Positions 53,219-63,153 of a DNA stretch of 64,000 nucleotides are shown one piece after another (the first letter of the stretch is position 1; every line of letters begins with the position of its first letter). The DNA comes from Fictibacillus nanhaiensis (GTDB lineage Bacteria > Bacillota > Bacilli > Bacillales > Fictibacillaceae), in NCBI GenBank assembly GCA_016401345.1, contig JAEACG010000001.1, forward strand, positions 558,001 to 622,000, written 5' to 3'. The position numbers and the translations under genes are program-made. The notes beneath the pieces were generated by a model. It searched no databases, was not told the origin of the DNA, and saw only the letters and a program-made list of their open reading frames with translations.

Positions 53219-53503
53219 AATAAATGTTATATGCGATGAGAAAGAAGAGTACATGATGTGAAGCTCTCAGAGAGCCTGTGGTTGGTGAGAACAGGTAGTG
53301 AATCATAATGGAATGGGCTTTTGAGCATTCTGACCGAACCTTACTAGTAGGCTCAGGCGTGTAGATGTCCGCACGATATAATGGACAGCGTATCGGTACT
53401 TTACCTGTACGTGTCAAAGTGATTTTCAGTATGTATGAAAATTATAAGGGTGGCACCGCGGTCCATTCGTCCCTTGCATGAGGCGACGAGTGGGCCTTTT
53501 TAT
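53219..53503 (+). ncRNA. T-box leader of trpS
   Basis: A leader of about 285 bases that contains the T-box AAGGGTGGCACCGCGG (53446-53461) and an antiterminator/terminator fold that ends in GGGCCTTTTT. Stem I with a GAGAA-type terminal region is readable at 53270-53300. TGG codons at 53309-53311 and 53314-53316 are candidates for the specifier of tRNA-Trp. Uncharged tRNA-Trp binding should allow read-through into trpS. Confidence 0.93.
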
Positions 53504-53532
53504 ATTGATTTTTAAAAACAAAGGAGAGATGA

Positions 53533-54525
<993 letters not shown>

Positions 54526-54566
54526 TTTTATCGATTTTTCGAACTCTATAAAAAATTGAACACACA

Positions 54567-54610
54567 AAAAAACCAGCAGAACTGATTCTTTGATCAACTG
54601 CTGGTTTTTC
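54567..54610. terminator. Bidirectional terminator between trpS and yjbA
   Basis: AACCAGCAG / CTGCTGGTT with A- and T-runs on both sides. Confidence 0.85.
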
Positions 54611-54628
54611 TTATTTTAGAAACGATAC

Positions 54629-55375
54629 CTAGTTCACTTGTGTACCGTTCTCAAGCTCCCAGATCTTTTCAAAATACGGTTGTCCTTTTACTAGCCTCTC
54701 ACACATATCCACATGTTGTTTGGACCATCCGCTTTTTAATTCACAGTATAAAGCATCCCATGCTTCGTCAAAATCCATCCTTTGAATTCTACCGTATTGC
54801 TCTGGCATCCACTCTGTACACCAATATCTCATCTCAGCGACATTTTTTGTTGAATGAAGCTGATCTAAAGCCATGAATAAGAGTTGCTTCAACTGTCTCT
54901 CTTTACGAGTTAAGCCTCGCATGCTGTCTGGATTCGGAGATAGGATGTGATATTCCTTACTTAACTGCTTCTCACTGAACGTATAGACGTTTGTCTCCGT
55001 CTGCTCTGCCATCTCAAATACTAGCTGTTCTTGTCTTGGTATGAGTCTGCTCTTACGGATTGGTATTCTATAACCCATCGTATCTATGATGAGAGATTTC
55101 TTTTCATCCGTGATGATAAAGCAATGTTCGAGTTGCACCCTTTGGTTGTTCTTTCTAACGTAAGCTTTCTGGTGTACCTCTTCAAGCAGGGAATCCGGCA
55201 GATCATTCAAATCATTCTCGATATAATGAAAGAGTGTGGATTCTATTTTAATAATGGGTACTTGATCCAATAATTCAATATAGTCGTCTTTTCTCCATTC
55301 ATGAAACTCACAAACGTTATAGCCGTTCTCTTCTCCTTCAAACCAGTTGACCCAAACATCACGTAAATATAACAT
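54629..55375 (-). CDS. yjbA: UPF0736 family protein YjbA
   Basis: A protein of 248 residues. No catalytic motif seen; mostly helical with a beta-rich middle ([32 protein letters not shown]). It matches YjbA in place (next to trpS) and size. Function unknown. GTG/TTG/ATG starts: reads from codon at 55375. Confidence 0.8.
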   Translation of the reverse strand: MLYLRDVWVNWFEGEENGYNVCEFHEWRKDDYIELLDQVPIIKIESTLFHYIENDLNDLPDSLLEEVHQKAYVRKNNQRVQLEHCFIITDEKKSLIIDTMGYRIPIRKSRLIPRQEQLVFEMAEQTETNVYTFSEKQLSKEYHILSPNPDSMRGLTRKERQLKQLLFMALDQLHSTKNVAEMRYWCTEWMPEQYGRIQRMDFDEAWDALYCELKSGWSKQHVDMCERLVKGQPYFEKIWELENGTQVN

Positions 55376-55473
55376 CTGTACCCCTCACTTCTTTGCCGAT
55401 TTGTATTTAAAATCAGTATAGTCAGAGGTTGTCCTTTTTATTCTAAATTAAGGTAATTAACTCGAAGTATGCA

Positions 55474-55503
55474 AAACCCCGCTTTCAAAAGAAAACGGGG
55501 TTT
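55474..55503 (-). terminator. Terminator of fabHA-fabF operon
   Basis: AAACCCCG / CGGGGTTT stem with A/T tracts. Confidence 0.8.
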
Positions 55504-55512
55504 GACAACGAA

Positions 55513-56751
55513 TTATTCTTCTATTTTTTTAAAGACTAATGATGCATTATGTCCACCGAAACCTAGTGAGTTACTAAGAACAGCTTTCACTTCTGCCTGT
55601 CTTGCCGTATTTGGAACATAATCAAGATCGCACTCTTCATCTGGTGTTTCATAGTTAATTGTTGGAGGAAGAATACTTTCCTGAATCGCTTTTACAGAGA
55701 AGATTGCTTCAATTCCACCTGCAGCTCCTAATAAGTGGCCGGTCATTGATTTTGTAGAGCTGACCGGAATCTTATAAGCATGCTCGTTAAACACAGCTTT
55801 AATGGCCGCTGTTTCAAACTTATCGTTGTAATCCGTACTTGTACCATGCGCGTTAATGTAAGAGATTTCTTCTGGAGCTAGACCGCTATCTTCAACAGCT
55901 TGTCTCATGGCACGTGCTCCGCCTTCACCGCCTGGAGCAGGTTGAGTGATATGATAAGCATCACCTGTAGCTCCGTACCCTACGATTTCTGCGTAAATTT
56001 TAGCTCCCCGTTTTTTCGCAAATTCGTATTCTTCTAGAACTAGAATCCCAGCTCCTTCACCGATGATAAATCCAGTTCTGTCTTTATCGAACGGACGGCT
56101 AGCTGTTTTTGGATCTGGATTCGTTGATAGTGCTCCTGCTTGGCAGAATCCTGCTAGTGCCATGTCTGTGATCGGTGCTTCTGTTCCACCTGTAACCATT
56201 ACATCTGCATCTCCGCGCTGGATCACTTTGAATGCATCTCCGATTGAGTTTGCACCTGATGCACAAGCCGTTACGGTACATGAGTTCATACCTTTAGCAC
56301 CAATTGTAATCGAAACTTGACCAGATGCCATATCCGGAATCATCATCGGTACGAAAAATGGACTAACGCGTCTTACACCTTTCGCTTCAAAAATACGGAA
56401 TTGTTCTTCATGAGTATCCATTCCACCAATACCAGAACCAATCCATACTCCTACGCGAGGTGCAATTTCTTCCGTGATATCTAAATTCGCATCTTTAACA
56501 GCCATAATAGATGCTGCTACCGCAAACTGCGTAAAACGATCCATACGGCGTGCTTCTCTTTTATCCATAAAATCTTCCGGATTAAATTCTGTTGCTTCTG
56601 CAGCAACTTTAACCGGAAACTTTTCTTTATCTCTTCTTGTAAGTGGACCTACACCACTTTGACCTTCAACAATCTTTTTCCATGTTTCTTCTACGCTGTT
56701 TCCAAGAGGTGTTACGGCTCCTAGACCGGTTACGACTACTCTCTTTTTCAT
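55513..56751 (-). CDS. fabF: Beta-ketoacyl-ACP synthase II
   Basis: A protein of 412 residues. Catalytic Cys in [11 protein letters not shown], the two His in [11 protein letters not shown] and [13 protein letters not shown]. It extends acyl-ACP chains. ATG at 56751 with AAAGGAG, though with a long spacer. It follows fabH by about 44 bases, so is in the same FapR-controlled operon. A longer frame upstream has no RBS. Confidence 0.96.
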   Translation of the reverse strand: MKKRVVVTGLGAVTPLGNSVEETWKKIVEGQSGVGPLTRRDKEKFPVKVAAEATEFNPEDFMDKREARRMDRFTQFAVAASIMAVKDANLDITEEIAPRVGVWIGSGIGGMDTHEEQFRIFEAKGVRRVSPFFVPMMIPDMASGQVSITIGAKGMNSCTVTACASGANSIGDAFKVIQRGDADVMVTGGTEAPITDMALAGFCQAGALSTNPDPKTASRPFDKDRTGFIIGEGAGILVLEEYEFAKKRGAKIYAEIVGYGATGDAYHITQPAPGGEGGARAMRQAVEDSGLAPEEISYINAHGTSTDYNDKFETAAIKAVFNEHAYKIPVSSTKSMTGHLLGAAGGIEAIFSVKAIQESILPPTINYETPDEECDLDYVPNTARQAEVKAVLSNSLGFGGHNASLVFKKIEE

Positions 56752-56795
56752 TGTAAAACCAACTCTCCTTTGTACACATTGTTGTAATTGATGAT

Positions 56796-57728
56796 TTATC
56801 GTCCCCAACGAAGCGCAACAGCACCCCAGGTTAGTCCTCCACCAAATCCAACAAGTACGATTGTATGATCTTCTTTTATTCTACCATCTTTCAGGGCTTC
56901 TTTTAATGCCATTGGTATTGAAGCAGATGATGTATTACCAAACTTGTCAATCGTCATGACCATTTTTTCTTTCGGAAGCTCTAAACGTTCTCGTGAAGCT
57001 TCCATGATTCTTATATTCGCTTGATGCGGAATTAAGAAATCAACGTCTTCTTTCGTCAAACCTGCTTTATGAACAACATTTAATGAAGTCTCACCCATTT
57101 GACGCACAGCAAATTTAAAAACTTCTCTGCCATTCATATGGATAAATTCGTCTTGGTACAAATGTTTTGCTCCTGTTCCGTCTGAACCAAGCTCAAATGA
57201 AAGGATGCCTCTACCTTCACTAACATTTGAAAGGATAGCCGCTCCAGCTCCGTCTCCGAAAAGCACAGCTGTATTACGATCTTTCCAATCTGTTATCTTA
57301 GATAGCTTTTCAGCACCAACGACTAGAACATTTTTATATGTTCCCGTTTCAATAAATTGCTTTCCTACCACCAAACCATAAATAAATCCTGCACAAGCTG
57401 CACTTACATCCATACCTACGGCGTTCTTCGCACCTAGTGATTCTTGTAATTGACATGCAACTGATGGAAAAGGATTATCTGGTGTCACCGTCGCAACAAC
57501 GATAAGATCAATTTCTTCTGCAGAGATGCCAGCATCTTTTATCGCTTCTTCCGCTGCATATCTAGCCATATGAGACGTTTTTACCGATTCCTCCGCAATT
57601 CTACGTTCTACGATTCCTGTTCGAGTTCGAATCCACTCGTCACTTGTATCAACCATCTTTTCCAGGTCGGAGTTCGCTAGAATTTTTTCAGGGATATAAC
57701 TTCCCATCCCTATGATTCCTGCATTCAT
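56796..57728 (-). CDS. fabH: Beta-ketoacyl-ACP synthase III
   Basis: A protein of 310 residues with catalytic Cys in ACAGFIYG, His in [10 protein letters not shown], and Asn in [11 protein letters not shown]. It starts fatty acid synthesis with branched or straight acyl-CoA primers. Equivalent to B. subtilis FabHA by position. A FapR site lies upstream. Confidence 0.96.
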   Translation of the reverse strand: MNAGIIGMGSYIPEKILANSDLEKMVDTSDEWIRTRTGIVERRIAEESVKTSHMARYAAEEAIKDAGISAEEIDLIVVATVTPDNPFPSVACQLQESLGAKNAVGMDVSAACAGFIYGLVVGKQFIETGTYKNVLVVGAEKLSKITDWKDRNTAVLFGDGAGAAILSNVSEGRGILSFELGSDGTGAKHLYQDEFIHMNGREVFKFAVRQMGETSLNVVHKAGLTKEDVDFLIPHQANIRIMEASRERLELPKEKMVMTIDKFGNTSSASIPMALKEALKDGRIKEDHTIVLVGFGGGLTWGAVALRWGR

Positions 57729-57864
57729 AACATTACCCCTTTGGCTTTAGTTTATTTTCAATGAAAATCTTTTCCATCGCTCCTGTTTAGGTGAGCAACT
57801 TGCCACTTCAATTTATTACTTCCTAAAAGGAAAGAAATAATTGTAAAATCTTTATAATCAAATA

Positions 57865-57881
57865 TTATGACCTGGTACTAA
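57865..57881 (-). promoter_or_regulatory. FapR operator of fabH-fabF
   Basis: TTATGACCTGGTACTAA, an inverted repeat matching the FapR consensus TTAGTACCTGGTACTAA at 14 to 15 of 17 bases. It lies about 140 bases upstream of fabH, so the leader is long. Confidence 0.8.
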
Positions 57882-58008
57882 TTTTATGATATCTCTTATA
57901 TTTTGTCTAGTTAAAGTTCTTTTCTTTTCACCAATATAAGCCGTAGGGCATATCCTGTATGGAAGAAAAATGTAAGTTTAGTGAAATTGATATTAGGAGT
58001 GGTTCAAC

Positions 58009-58311
58009 ATGCATAATCCTCAAGCTAGACAGCAACCAATGTATCCTCCGCAGTTTCCTGGACGTTTTCCAATGGGCCAAAACCAGCAGCATATGCAGCA
58101 AGGGTTTCCACCACCTCAACATTTTGGCGGCCCTGGATTCAGAGGCATGCCGGCACCACCGTTTCATCAACCGATGCCTCGACCATTTCTACATTCTTTT
58201 CGAACGCAGGAAGGTTCTCTAGACTATAATAAAATTTTTGCTGTTATCGACCAATCAGTAAAAGTCGCACAACAGATCTCACCTATCTTTTCTGCGTTTA
58301 AGAAGAAGTAA
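58009..58311 (+). CDS. YppG-like Pro/Gln/Met-rich protein (100 aa)
   Basis: A protein of 100 residues rich in Pro, Gln, Phe, Met and His in its first 70 residues (PQFPGRFPMGQNQQHMQQG), with a short helical tail YNKIFAVIDQSVKVAQQISPIFSAFKKK. Such composition and tail are seen in YppG-type spore proteins; the match is by pattern. ATG after TAGGAG. A CATATCCTG element with AC 17 bases ahead is a one-mismatch sigma-K site. Confidence 0.6.
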   Translation: MHNPQARQQPMYPPQFPGRFPMGQNQQHMQQGFPPPQHFGGPGFRGMPAPPFHQPMPRPFLHSFRTQEGSLDYNKIFAVIDQSVKVAQQISPIFSAFKKK

Positions 58312-58312
58312 A

Positions 58313-58340
58313 AAAAGCCAACCCGAGCTGGTTGGCTTTT
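58313..58340. terminator. Bidirectional terminator
   Basis: AAAAGCCAACC / GGTTGGCTTTT between the YppG-like gene and comZ. Confidence 0.85.
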
Positions 58341-58346
58341 CTTTGT

Positions 58347-58526
58347 TTACTTACCCTCTTCTTTTCCGAGTTCGTATGCATCGTTCATTACGTTCATCAA
58401 AAGCTGAAGCATCGGCTGCACATCCTCCATGCCAAGCTCAATTCCTTTTTTCTCTAAAAAAGCTTGTGCTTCTGGCAGATGTGACATAGCGATCTGCATA
58501 AATTTCATATTGCGTTCTGTATCCAT
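58347..58526 (-). CDS. comZ: ComG operon repressor ComZ
   Basis: A protein of 59 residues: KFMQIAMSHLPEAQAFLEKKGIELGMEDVQPMLQLLMNVMNDAYELGK, closely like B. subtilis ComZ in length and pattern. ComZ lowers comG transcription in competence. ATG at 58526; GGGAGG lies about 11 bases ahead. Followed by fabH as in B. subtilis, though the med gene is not seen. Confidence 0.9.
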   Translation of the reverse strand: MDTERNMKFMQIAMSHLPEAQAFLEKKGIELGMEDVQPMLQLLMNVMNDAYELGKEEGK

Positions 58527-58768
58527 CTTCTTAAGTTCCTCCCTTACATTATGTAAACGGCTTTTAACCCATTTTCTATTATAAAGAAAAATGTTCGGTG
58601 GATAAAACGTTTTGTGATTAATTTTAAAGCCAACTAGAAATGTGGAACTTATTCCGGTAGTTTTTTTCATTTACTGGCGAAGCGACATACCTCGCCATTG
58701 ATAAACTACAAAATAGCCTATCCCCCACTACGATCCATTTAGTCCGTAAACTTCCCTAAAACATCTAA

Positions 58769-58805
58769 AAAGGTGCTCCCGAAAATCTTCAGGACCACCT
58801 TTTTT
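58769..58805 (-). terminator. Terminator of the SDR gene
   Basis: AAAAAGGTG...CACCTTTTTT hairpin right after the stop. Confidence 0.8.
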
Positions 58806-58807
58806 AG

Positions 58808-59719
58808 CTAAATCTCTTTAGAATTTGGCTTTGATTTTTTATTTCTATTTCTAAAATGCATTATTTGTTTCATGATGCCTTCTTTTATTTTCGTTTTCGC
58901 ACGAAACCCGAGCTCAGTCTCCGCTTTTTCGCCTTTAATCCGCATCTTTCTTTTTTCTTTAAATGTTAATTGATCTGCTTTTAATTCTGTTAATCCTTCT
59001 AGCCATTGGTTCTGGTTGCCACTAGATATGTTATAGATCTCATTTTTCGCGTTTGATTTACCTGCCAAGAATAATGCCTCAGCTGCGTCATCAACGAACA
59101 ATACGTCCTCTGTAACAGAATCTTTGGAGATCGAATCATTCCTATTCTGGTCTTCGTCCTCTATTGAAATCACCTGTTGGTACGTATGATGTTCGGGCTG
59201 TCCGGGTCCATAGACAGTAGGAAGTCTCATGATTACGAACGGAAAATCATGCTGTTCAGCAAGTTGTTTTACGATATTTTCTTCCGTTAACTTTATTAGA
59301 CCAAAAAGGGATTCTGGATTTTTTGGTGAAGTCTCCAAAACATCACCCTGTCTTTTACCATATACATCATAGGAAGATACATAAATTAATTTTGTTTCAC
59401 TATTAGCTAAAGAAGCGACTTTTTTAAGAACGGATACGTTTCTTTGCACTTCATCTTCAATATTCGCCCACGGTGCTGTTGGTTTGACTGAGCAAGCTAG
59501 GTGGAAAATAACATCGCAGCCGTTTGTATGTGGTTGAAGATCCGTTTCATTAATATCATAAGGAAGATATTGAAATCCGGCATGACGTGCAATAAAATCA
59601 ATCCGGTCTGGAGATTCTGCCATATCAATGCCGACGACGTCCACTTCTTCATCCAACAAACGGCTGCACAAATGGTAACCGATAAACCCTGCCGCTCCTG
59701 TTACAAATGCCTTTTTCAT
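58808..59719 (-). CDS. NAD-dependent epimerase/dehydratase-like SDR with Phe in place of catalytic Tyr
   Basis: A protein of 303 residues with GAAGFIGYHL (cofactor), VIFHLACS, YVSSYDVYG and VMRLPTVYGPG. The expected catalytic Y-x3-K reads F-G-L-I-K (TTT codon), so the usual proton donor is lost. The enzyme may be inactive, bind NAD for structure, or use Tyr nearby. ATG at 59719 after GGAGG. Neighbours are comZ and a hydrolase-like gene, at the place where B. subtilis has yjaU/yjaV. Confidence 0.8.
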   Translation of the reverse strand: MKKAFVTGAAGFIGYHLCSRLLDEEVDVVGIDMAESPDRIDFIARHAGFQYLPYDINETDLQPHTNGCDVIFHLACSVKPTAPWANIEDEVQRNVSVLKKVASLANSETKLIYVSSYDVYGKRQGDVLETSPKNPESLFGLIKLTEENIVKQLAEQHDFPFVIMRLPTVYGPGQPEHHTYQQVISIEDEDQNRNDSISKDSVTEDVLFVDDAAEALFLAGKSNAKNEIYNISSGNQNQWLEGLTELKADQLTFKEKRKMRIKGEKAETELGFRAKTKIKEGIMKQIMHFRNRNKKSKPNSKEI

Positions 59720-59832
59720 GTAAGAGCCTCCAGTCCATTTTTCTCCTCTTACTATCCTATGGTGATACTCGAGAGAATACGATACTTTTTTTGCACACAA
59801 AAACCCCATCACGTACTACGGTAATGGAGTTT

Positions 59833-60570
59833 CTATAACACTTTTTCATGGTTTTTAAAATATTCTTGAAAGGCCCTTGCCGGATTAAACGTAGCTTCAG
59901 GTACATGAATAGATAATGATATAGGCGCATCAATCTCTTGTCTTCTCTTCTCATATGGCCTGCTGTGTTCTTTAAAATTAAATGCAACACCGCGTGCCGC
60001 ATGCCATATCTGAACAGGAGTTTTCGCTGTAAGTTGTTCTGTTTGAGGTAGTTTATCTATAAATGAATCAATATCTTCTTCGGAGTTGTAAGCAGAAATA
60101 ATTTCTCTTTTCAGCCGTTTAAAAAATAACCGGTTCTGTCTTTCATGATTAAAATGATGCTGCAGGTCTATACAAGGGTTTATAAATAAGGCGGAGCGAA
60201 TATTTTTTTCCATATCCTCCATTAGCTGCAGTGCAACAAGTGATCCCATACCCTCTGCGATCAAATGAATATTCGGGTTTAATATTTCATGCTTCATAAC
60301 ATAGTGGTATAGTCGCTTTGCAAGAATGACTGCTCTCGGACTGCCCCAATGTCTTCCGTATAAGTTAGAATAAAAGATGGTATATCCTTGATTTTTGAGG
60401 GCTTGAATGAGATTTGCACGTTCTGTGTTTTGTTTCCAAAGACTTGTATGCTCATCAACATAATGACTGCAATCGCCGATGATCATGACGCCAAAACCGT
60501 TCGGCTGCTTCGGTAGGTGTATAATATTCCATTGATTGTCTATCTGGAAAGTGCGTTTGTCGATACTCAC
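59833..60570 (-). CDS. Alpha/beta-hydrolase-fold protein lacking the Ser nucleophile
   Basis: A protein of 245 residues. GTG at 60570 follows GAGGGGAG. The fold-typical elbow IHLIAEGMGSLVAL has Gly (GGT codon) where the G-x-S-x-G Ser should be. Other hydrolase features remain (VMIIGDCSH, NLYGRHWGS, FINPCID, IHVPEATFNP). It could be a non-catalytic member or use another nucleophile. Same neighbourhood as yjaU in B. subtilis. Terminator-like hairpin between it and the SDR gene. Confidence 0.75.
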   Translation of the reverse strand: MSIDKRTFQIDNQWNIIHLPKQPNGFGVMIIGDCSHYVDEHTSLWKQNTERANLIQALKNQGYTIFYSNLYGRHWGSPRAVILAKRLYHYVMKHEILNPNIHLIAEGMGSLVALQLMEDMEKNIRSALFINPCIDLQHHFNHERQNRLFFKRLKREIISAYNSEEDIDSFIDKLPQTEQLTAKTPVQIWHAARGVAFNFKEHSRPYEKRRQEIDAPISLSIHVPEATFNPARAFQEYFKNHEKVL

Positions 60571-60640
60571 ATTTCTCCCCTCGAATTCGCTTTTCTTAAC
60601 CAATGTATGCAGGGGAAACAAATTAGCTAAAGTTATCTGC

Positions 60641-60751
60641 CTAAGAATTAAGTTCTTTTTTCAATTGTTCTAACGTTTGTTTTCCTTCAGAAGTCAAATT
60701 CTTTTCTTCTTGTTCTTCTAACGCTTTCAATTCATCCAACTTTTCTTCCAT
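60641..60751 (-). CDS. Small charged helical protein (36 aa)
   Basis: ATG at 60751 after GGAGGG. 36 residues, almost wholly helical and charged (EEKLDELKALEEQEEKN). Just upstream of the hydrolase-like gene on the same strand. No family recognised; could be a small regulator or a leader peptide. Confidence 0.5.
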   Translation of the reverse strand: MEEKLDELKALEEQEEKNLTSEGKQTLEQLKKELNS

Positions 60752-60963
60752 CTTTCATCCCTCCGAATATTAATGTCTATTTTATATGTACTTTCTTCTT
60801 CGTACTCATTCCTTATCCTGTTAAGCTTGAACAATTTATGAAAATTTCTAACATTTATGGATTATTGATCGATTATTTACACAAAGAATCTTTCCCTTTA
60901 TCTCAACTTTTGTTACTATACAGAAGGGTAAAGAATTCGTTTACATAAAGAGGTGAATGTGGC

Positions 60964-61143
60964 ATGCGTTATATTTGGACGTTAATCTGGTCTTTATTAT
61001 TAAGTAATATGATTTTTTATGTGCTCGTTTCAATGCAAGGCGGAACATTCGATTTCGTAACAGCTTGTATTTTTGGAGTAGTATTTACAGTCATTATTTC
61101 TATTCTTGGTGAGTTATTACCAGCAAAAAGCGAAGAAATATAA
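60964..61143 (+). CDS. yjzD: YjzD-like DUF2929 membrane protein (59 aa)
   Basis: ATG at 60964 after AGAGGTG. Two hydrophobic helices (IWTLIWSLLLSNMIFYVLVSM and ACIFGVVFTVIISILGELL). Matches the size and place of B. subtilis YjzD beside yjzC. Function unknown. Confidence 0.75.
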   Translation: MRYIWTLIWSLLLSNMIFYVLVSMQGGTFDFVTACIFGVVFTVIISILGELLPAKSEEI

Positions 61144-61146
61144 AAT

Positions 61147-61174
61147 AAAAACCCGGGTTAGTTACCGGGTTTTT
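61147..61174. terminator. Bidirectional terminator
   Basis: AAAAACCCGG / CCGGGTTTTT between yjzD and yjzC. Confidence 0.88.
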
Positions 61175-61181
61175 ATTTTTG

Positions 61182-61361
61182 CTATGGCTTTCTTTTATAT
61201 GTCCAAACTCTGTTATGATTCGTTGTCTCTGGAAATCGGTCACCGGCTGATAAATGGACCTGCTGCGGATCATTTACCATACTTCCTGTTTCACCAATTT
61301 CTACATACATCCCGTTATTTGGTGCTTTCTGGCCATGTTTGAAATGTTTATTTTGCCCCAT
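61182..61361 (-). CDS. yjzC: YjzC-like protein (59 aa)
   Basis: ATG at 61361, GAGGGT upstream. 59 residues: GQNKHFKHGQKAPNNG...EIGETGSMV...VHLSAGDRFPETTNHNRVW. This is the YjzC-like pattern of small Bacillus proteins. Function unknown. Confidence 0.78.
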   Translation of the reverse strand: MGQNKHFKHGQKAPNNGMYVEIGETGSMVNDPQQVHLSAGDRFPETTNHNRVWTYKRKP

Positions 61362-61451
61362 ACGTTGATGTACCCTCCTTTCTTCTATAGGTTACCCGCG
61401 CTTACACTGATAACTCTTGCTAAAAAAAGAAGGATTCCATCAAAATTTCCC

Positions 61452-61775
61452 TTAAAATGCTCCGTTTACTCCTGCCACAGCATGAAGCGGAAACATACAT
61501 CGATAGATCTGATATCCTCTTACATCATATTGCGCTTCTGAGTTACGATTTTCTTGAGCTTCTTCTACATAAGGGATAGCAAAATAAACGTTTTGTTGGT
61601 CGACATATTCAATAAATCCTGTATATGTTGCACCATCCATCAACATTAATTGCACATGCTGATTTCTGTTTTTTAAGCATGTTTTATACATTTTTTTAAA
61701 TGGGGATCGACCCATTCCCGCCGATTGCCCACCAAAATTTTGTGATCCTCCATACGGATATGGTTGCGGATACAT
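61452..61775 (-). CDS. Sm-like beta-domain protein with a Pro/Tyr/Gly-rich N-terminus (107 aa)
   Basis: ATG at 61775 after GGAGGGGG. The first ~30 residues are Pro/Tyr/Gly-rich (PQPYPYGGSQNFGG); the rest (NQHVQLMLMDGATYTGFIEYVDQQNVYFAI...FPLHAVAGV) has the strand order and D-G-x-x-x-x-G turn of Sm-like domains. Low-complexity plus Sm-like organisation recalls spore-surface small proteins, and another gene family of this type lies at 4193 and 23.6-24.0 kb. Function unknown. Confidence 0.7.
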   Translation of the reverse strand: MYPQPYPYGGSQNFGGQSAGMGRSPFKKMYKTCLKNRNQHVQLMLMDGATYTGFIEYVDQQNVYFAIPYVEEAQENRNSEAQYDVRGYQIYRCMFPLHAVAGVNGAF

Positions 61776-61872
61776 ATTACCCCCTCCTTCTACCACATCC
61801 TATTCAAAGGAAAAGAAGATGGTACATATATCTATAGACAGATATTATAAGTTGAAGGGATTGTGAAAAACC

Positions 61873-62166
61873 TTGGAGAAAGGTACATGTGAGCTTTGTA
61901 GAAGAGAACCACTAGAATTAACCGTTCATCACCTAATACCTAAAGAAGAAGGCGGCAGATTCTCTGCCACCGCAAACCTATGTATCCCTTGTCATAAACA
62001 GATTCACTTTTTGTATACAAATTCTGAGCTAGCGTCACTATACAACACCGTTGAAAAGTTAAGGAATGCTCCAGAACTAAAAAAATTCTTAAAATGGCTG
62101 CGTAAACAGCCCTCATCAGCGTTACCTCGAATGAAAAAATCAAACCGTTTAAAGCGAAGGAGATGA
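61873..62166 (+). CDS. HNH-type nuclease-like protein
   Basis: A protein of 97 residues. C-E-L-C, then VHHLIPKEEGGRFS, then C-I-P-C-H-K-Q-I-H: the HNH fold with two Cys pairs for structural zinc and His-His catalytic core. Similar to B. subtilis YisB in pattern. TTG start at 61873 with a distant GAAGGGA. It is followed at once by a small CxxC gene. No methylase or restriction gene nearby. Confidence 0.78.
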   Translation: MEKGTCELCRREPLELTVHHLIPKEEGGRFSATANLCIPCHKQIHFLYTNSELASLYNTVEKLRNAPELKKFLKWLRKQPSSALPRMKKSNRLKRRR

Positions 62167-62170
62167 AGGA

Positions 62171-62311
62171 ATGAAGGAACTTGTAGGGATCTGTGCAATC
62201 TGCGCTAAAAATTTATATTGTGTGGACGGTTTTTTTCAAGGTCACATCGTAAATAATCAAAATCTCTGTATATCTTGTTTTGAACAAAACAAAAAGGAAC
62301 CTACAGAGTGA
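62171..62311 (+). CDS. Small protein with two CxxC motifs (46 aa)
   Basis: ATG at 62171 behind AAGGAG, which lies in the end of the HNH gene. 46 residues with C-A-I-C and C-I-S-C, a likely zinc-binding pair. Transcribed with the HNH gene. Function unknown. Confidence 0.68.
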   Translation: MKELVGICAICAKNLYCVDGFFQGHIVNNQNLCISCFEQNKKEPTE

Positions 62312-62330
62312 CGAGTCAGGCAGGTTCCTT
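62294..62330 (+). terminator. Terminator of the HNH unit
   Basis: AAGGAACCT / AGGTTCCTT followed by CATTTTTT; the left arm overlaps the end of the CxxC gene. Confidence 0.75.
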
Positions 62331-62452
62331 CATTTTTTCTATAAGTTTTTTTGCTTTTGCATGTTTCTAGTTCTCTACATATGCAAATTGGTTTTCGTCA
62401 AAATCAACTACTTTCAAAATAATACTTCTCGGTTTTTAACAATCACTAGTCA

Positions 62453-62695
62453 TTAACCCCCACTAACAGGTGGTATGAAAGCAACCGTGTCCCCATCGTT
62501 TACTTGATCCGTTAAATCTACATACTCCTCATTTACAGCAACGAGTGCATTTTCGATTCCAGATAGTTTTCCGATTTGATTTTGAAGCATGTTTCTTACT
62601 TCTTCTACAGAAAGAGGAGATTTTACTTCAATAGAAACTCTTTCTGTTTCGGCTTGCTGCGCCAAATTTGCAAACAATAAGATTTTTATCATCAT
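62453..62695 (-). CDS. moaD: Molybdopterin synthase small subunit MoaD
   Basis: A ubiquitin-fold protein of 80 residues ending in Gly-Gly (PPVSGG), which carries the thiocarboxylate sulfur. The ATG at 62695 overlaps the moaE stop (ATGA). Confidence 0.94.
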   Translation of the reverse strand: MMIKILLFANLAQQAETERVSIEVKSPLSVEEVRNMLQNQIGKLSGIENALVAVNEEYVDLTDQVNDGDTVAFIPPVSGG

Positions 62696-63153
62696 TTCTT
62701 CACTCCCTCTGGGTGTCCAGCAGGATAAGTTTTTGTACCTTTTTGGTTGCCTACCCACTCTTCTCCATCTGCATAATGCTCTTTTTTCCAAATGGGCACT
62801 ATTTCCTTGATACGCTCAATTGCATATCGACTTGCTTCAAATGCATCTTGCCGATGAGGAGTAGATACAGCAATCGAAACCGCGATATCAGATATTTGGA
62901 GGGTTCCGATTCGATGTGTTATAGCCGTGATCGCATTCGGCCATTTTTCTTGAATCTCGATTCCGATTTTTTCAAGCTGCTTTTCTGCCATCGGTACATA
63001 TGCTTCATAATGAAGAAACTTCGTTTGTTTTTCTCCAGTCATTTCCCTAACCGTACCGATAAAGACAGAAATGGCACCTGCATTGTGATGGACCACTTGA
63101 TCAATGACTTCTTGATTGTTTATAGACTTCTCCGTGATATTAAATCTTTTCAT
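62692..63153 (-). CDS. moaE: Molybdopterin synthase large subunit MoaE
   Basis: A protein of 153 residues: GAISVFIGTVRE, LHYEAYVPMAEKQ, HRIGTLQISDIAV, and PIWKKEHYADGEEWVG with the catalytic Lys. With MoaD it converts precursor Z to molybdopterin. ATG at 63153 overlaps the mobB stop. Confidence 0.95.
   Translation of the reverse strand: MKRFNITEKSINNQEVIDQVVHHNAGAISVFIGTVREMTGEKQTKFLHYEAYVPMAEKQLEKIGIEIQEKWPNAITAITHRIGTLQISDIAVSIAVSTPHRQDAFEASRYAIERIKEIVPIWKKEHYADGEEWVGNQKGTKTYPAGHPEGVKK

Noticed and set aside
61873-62311. HNH gene as part of a defence or restriction system
   Set aside because: Only a single small HNH domain with a CxxC partner; no methylase, helicase or NTPase nearby.
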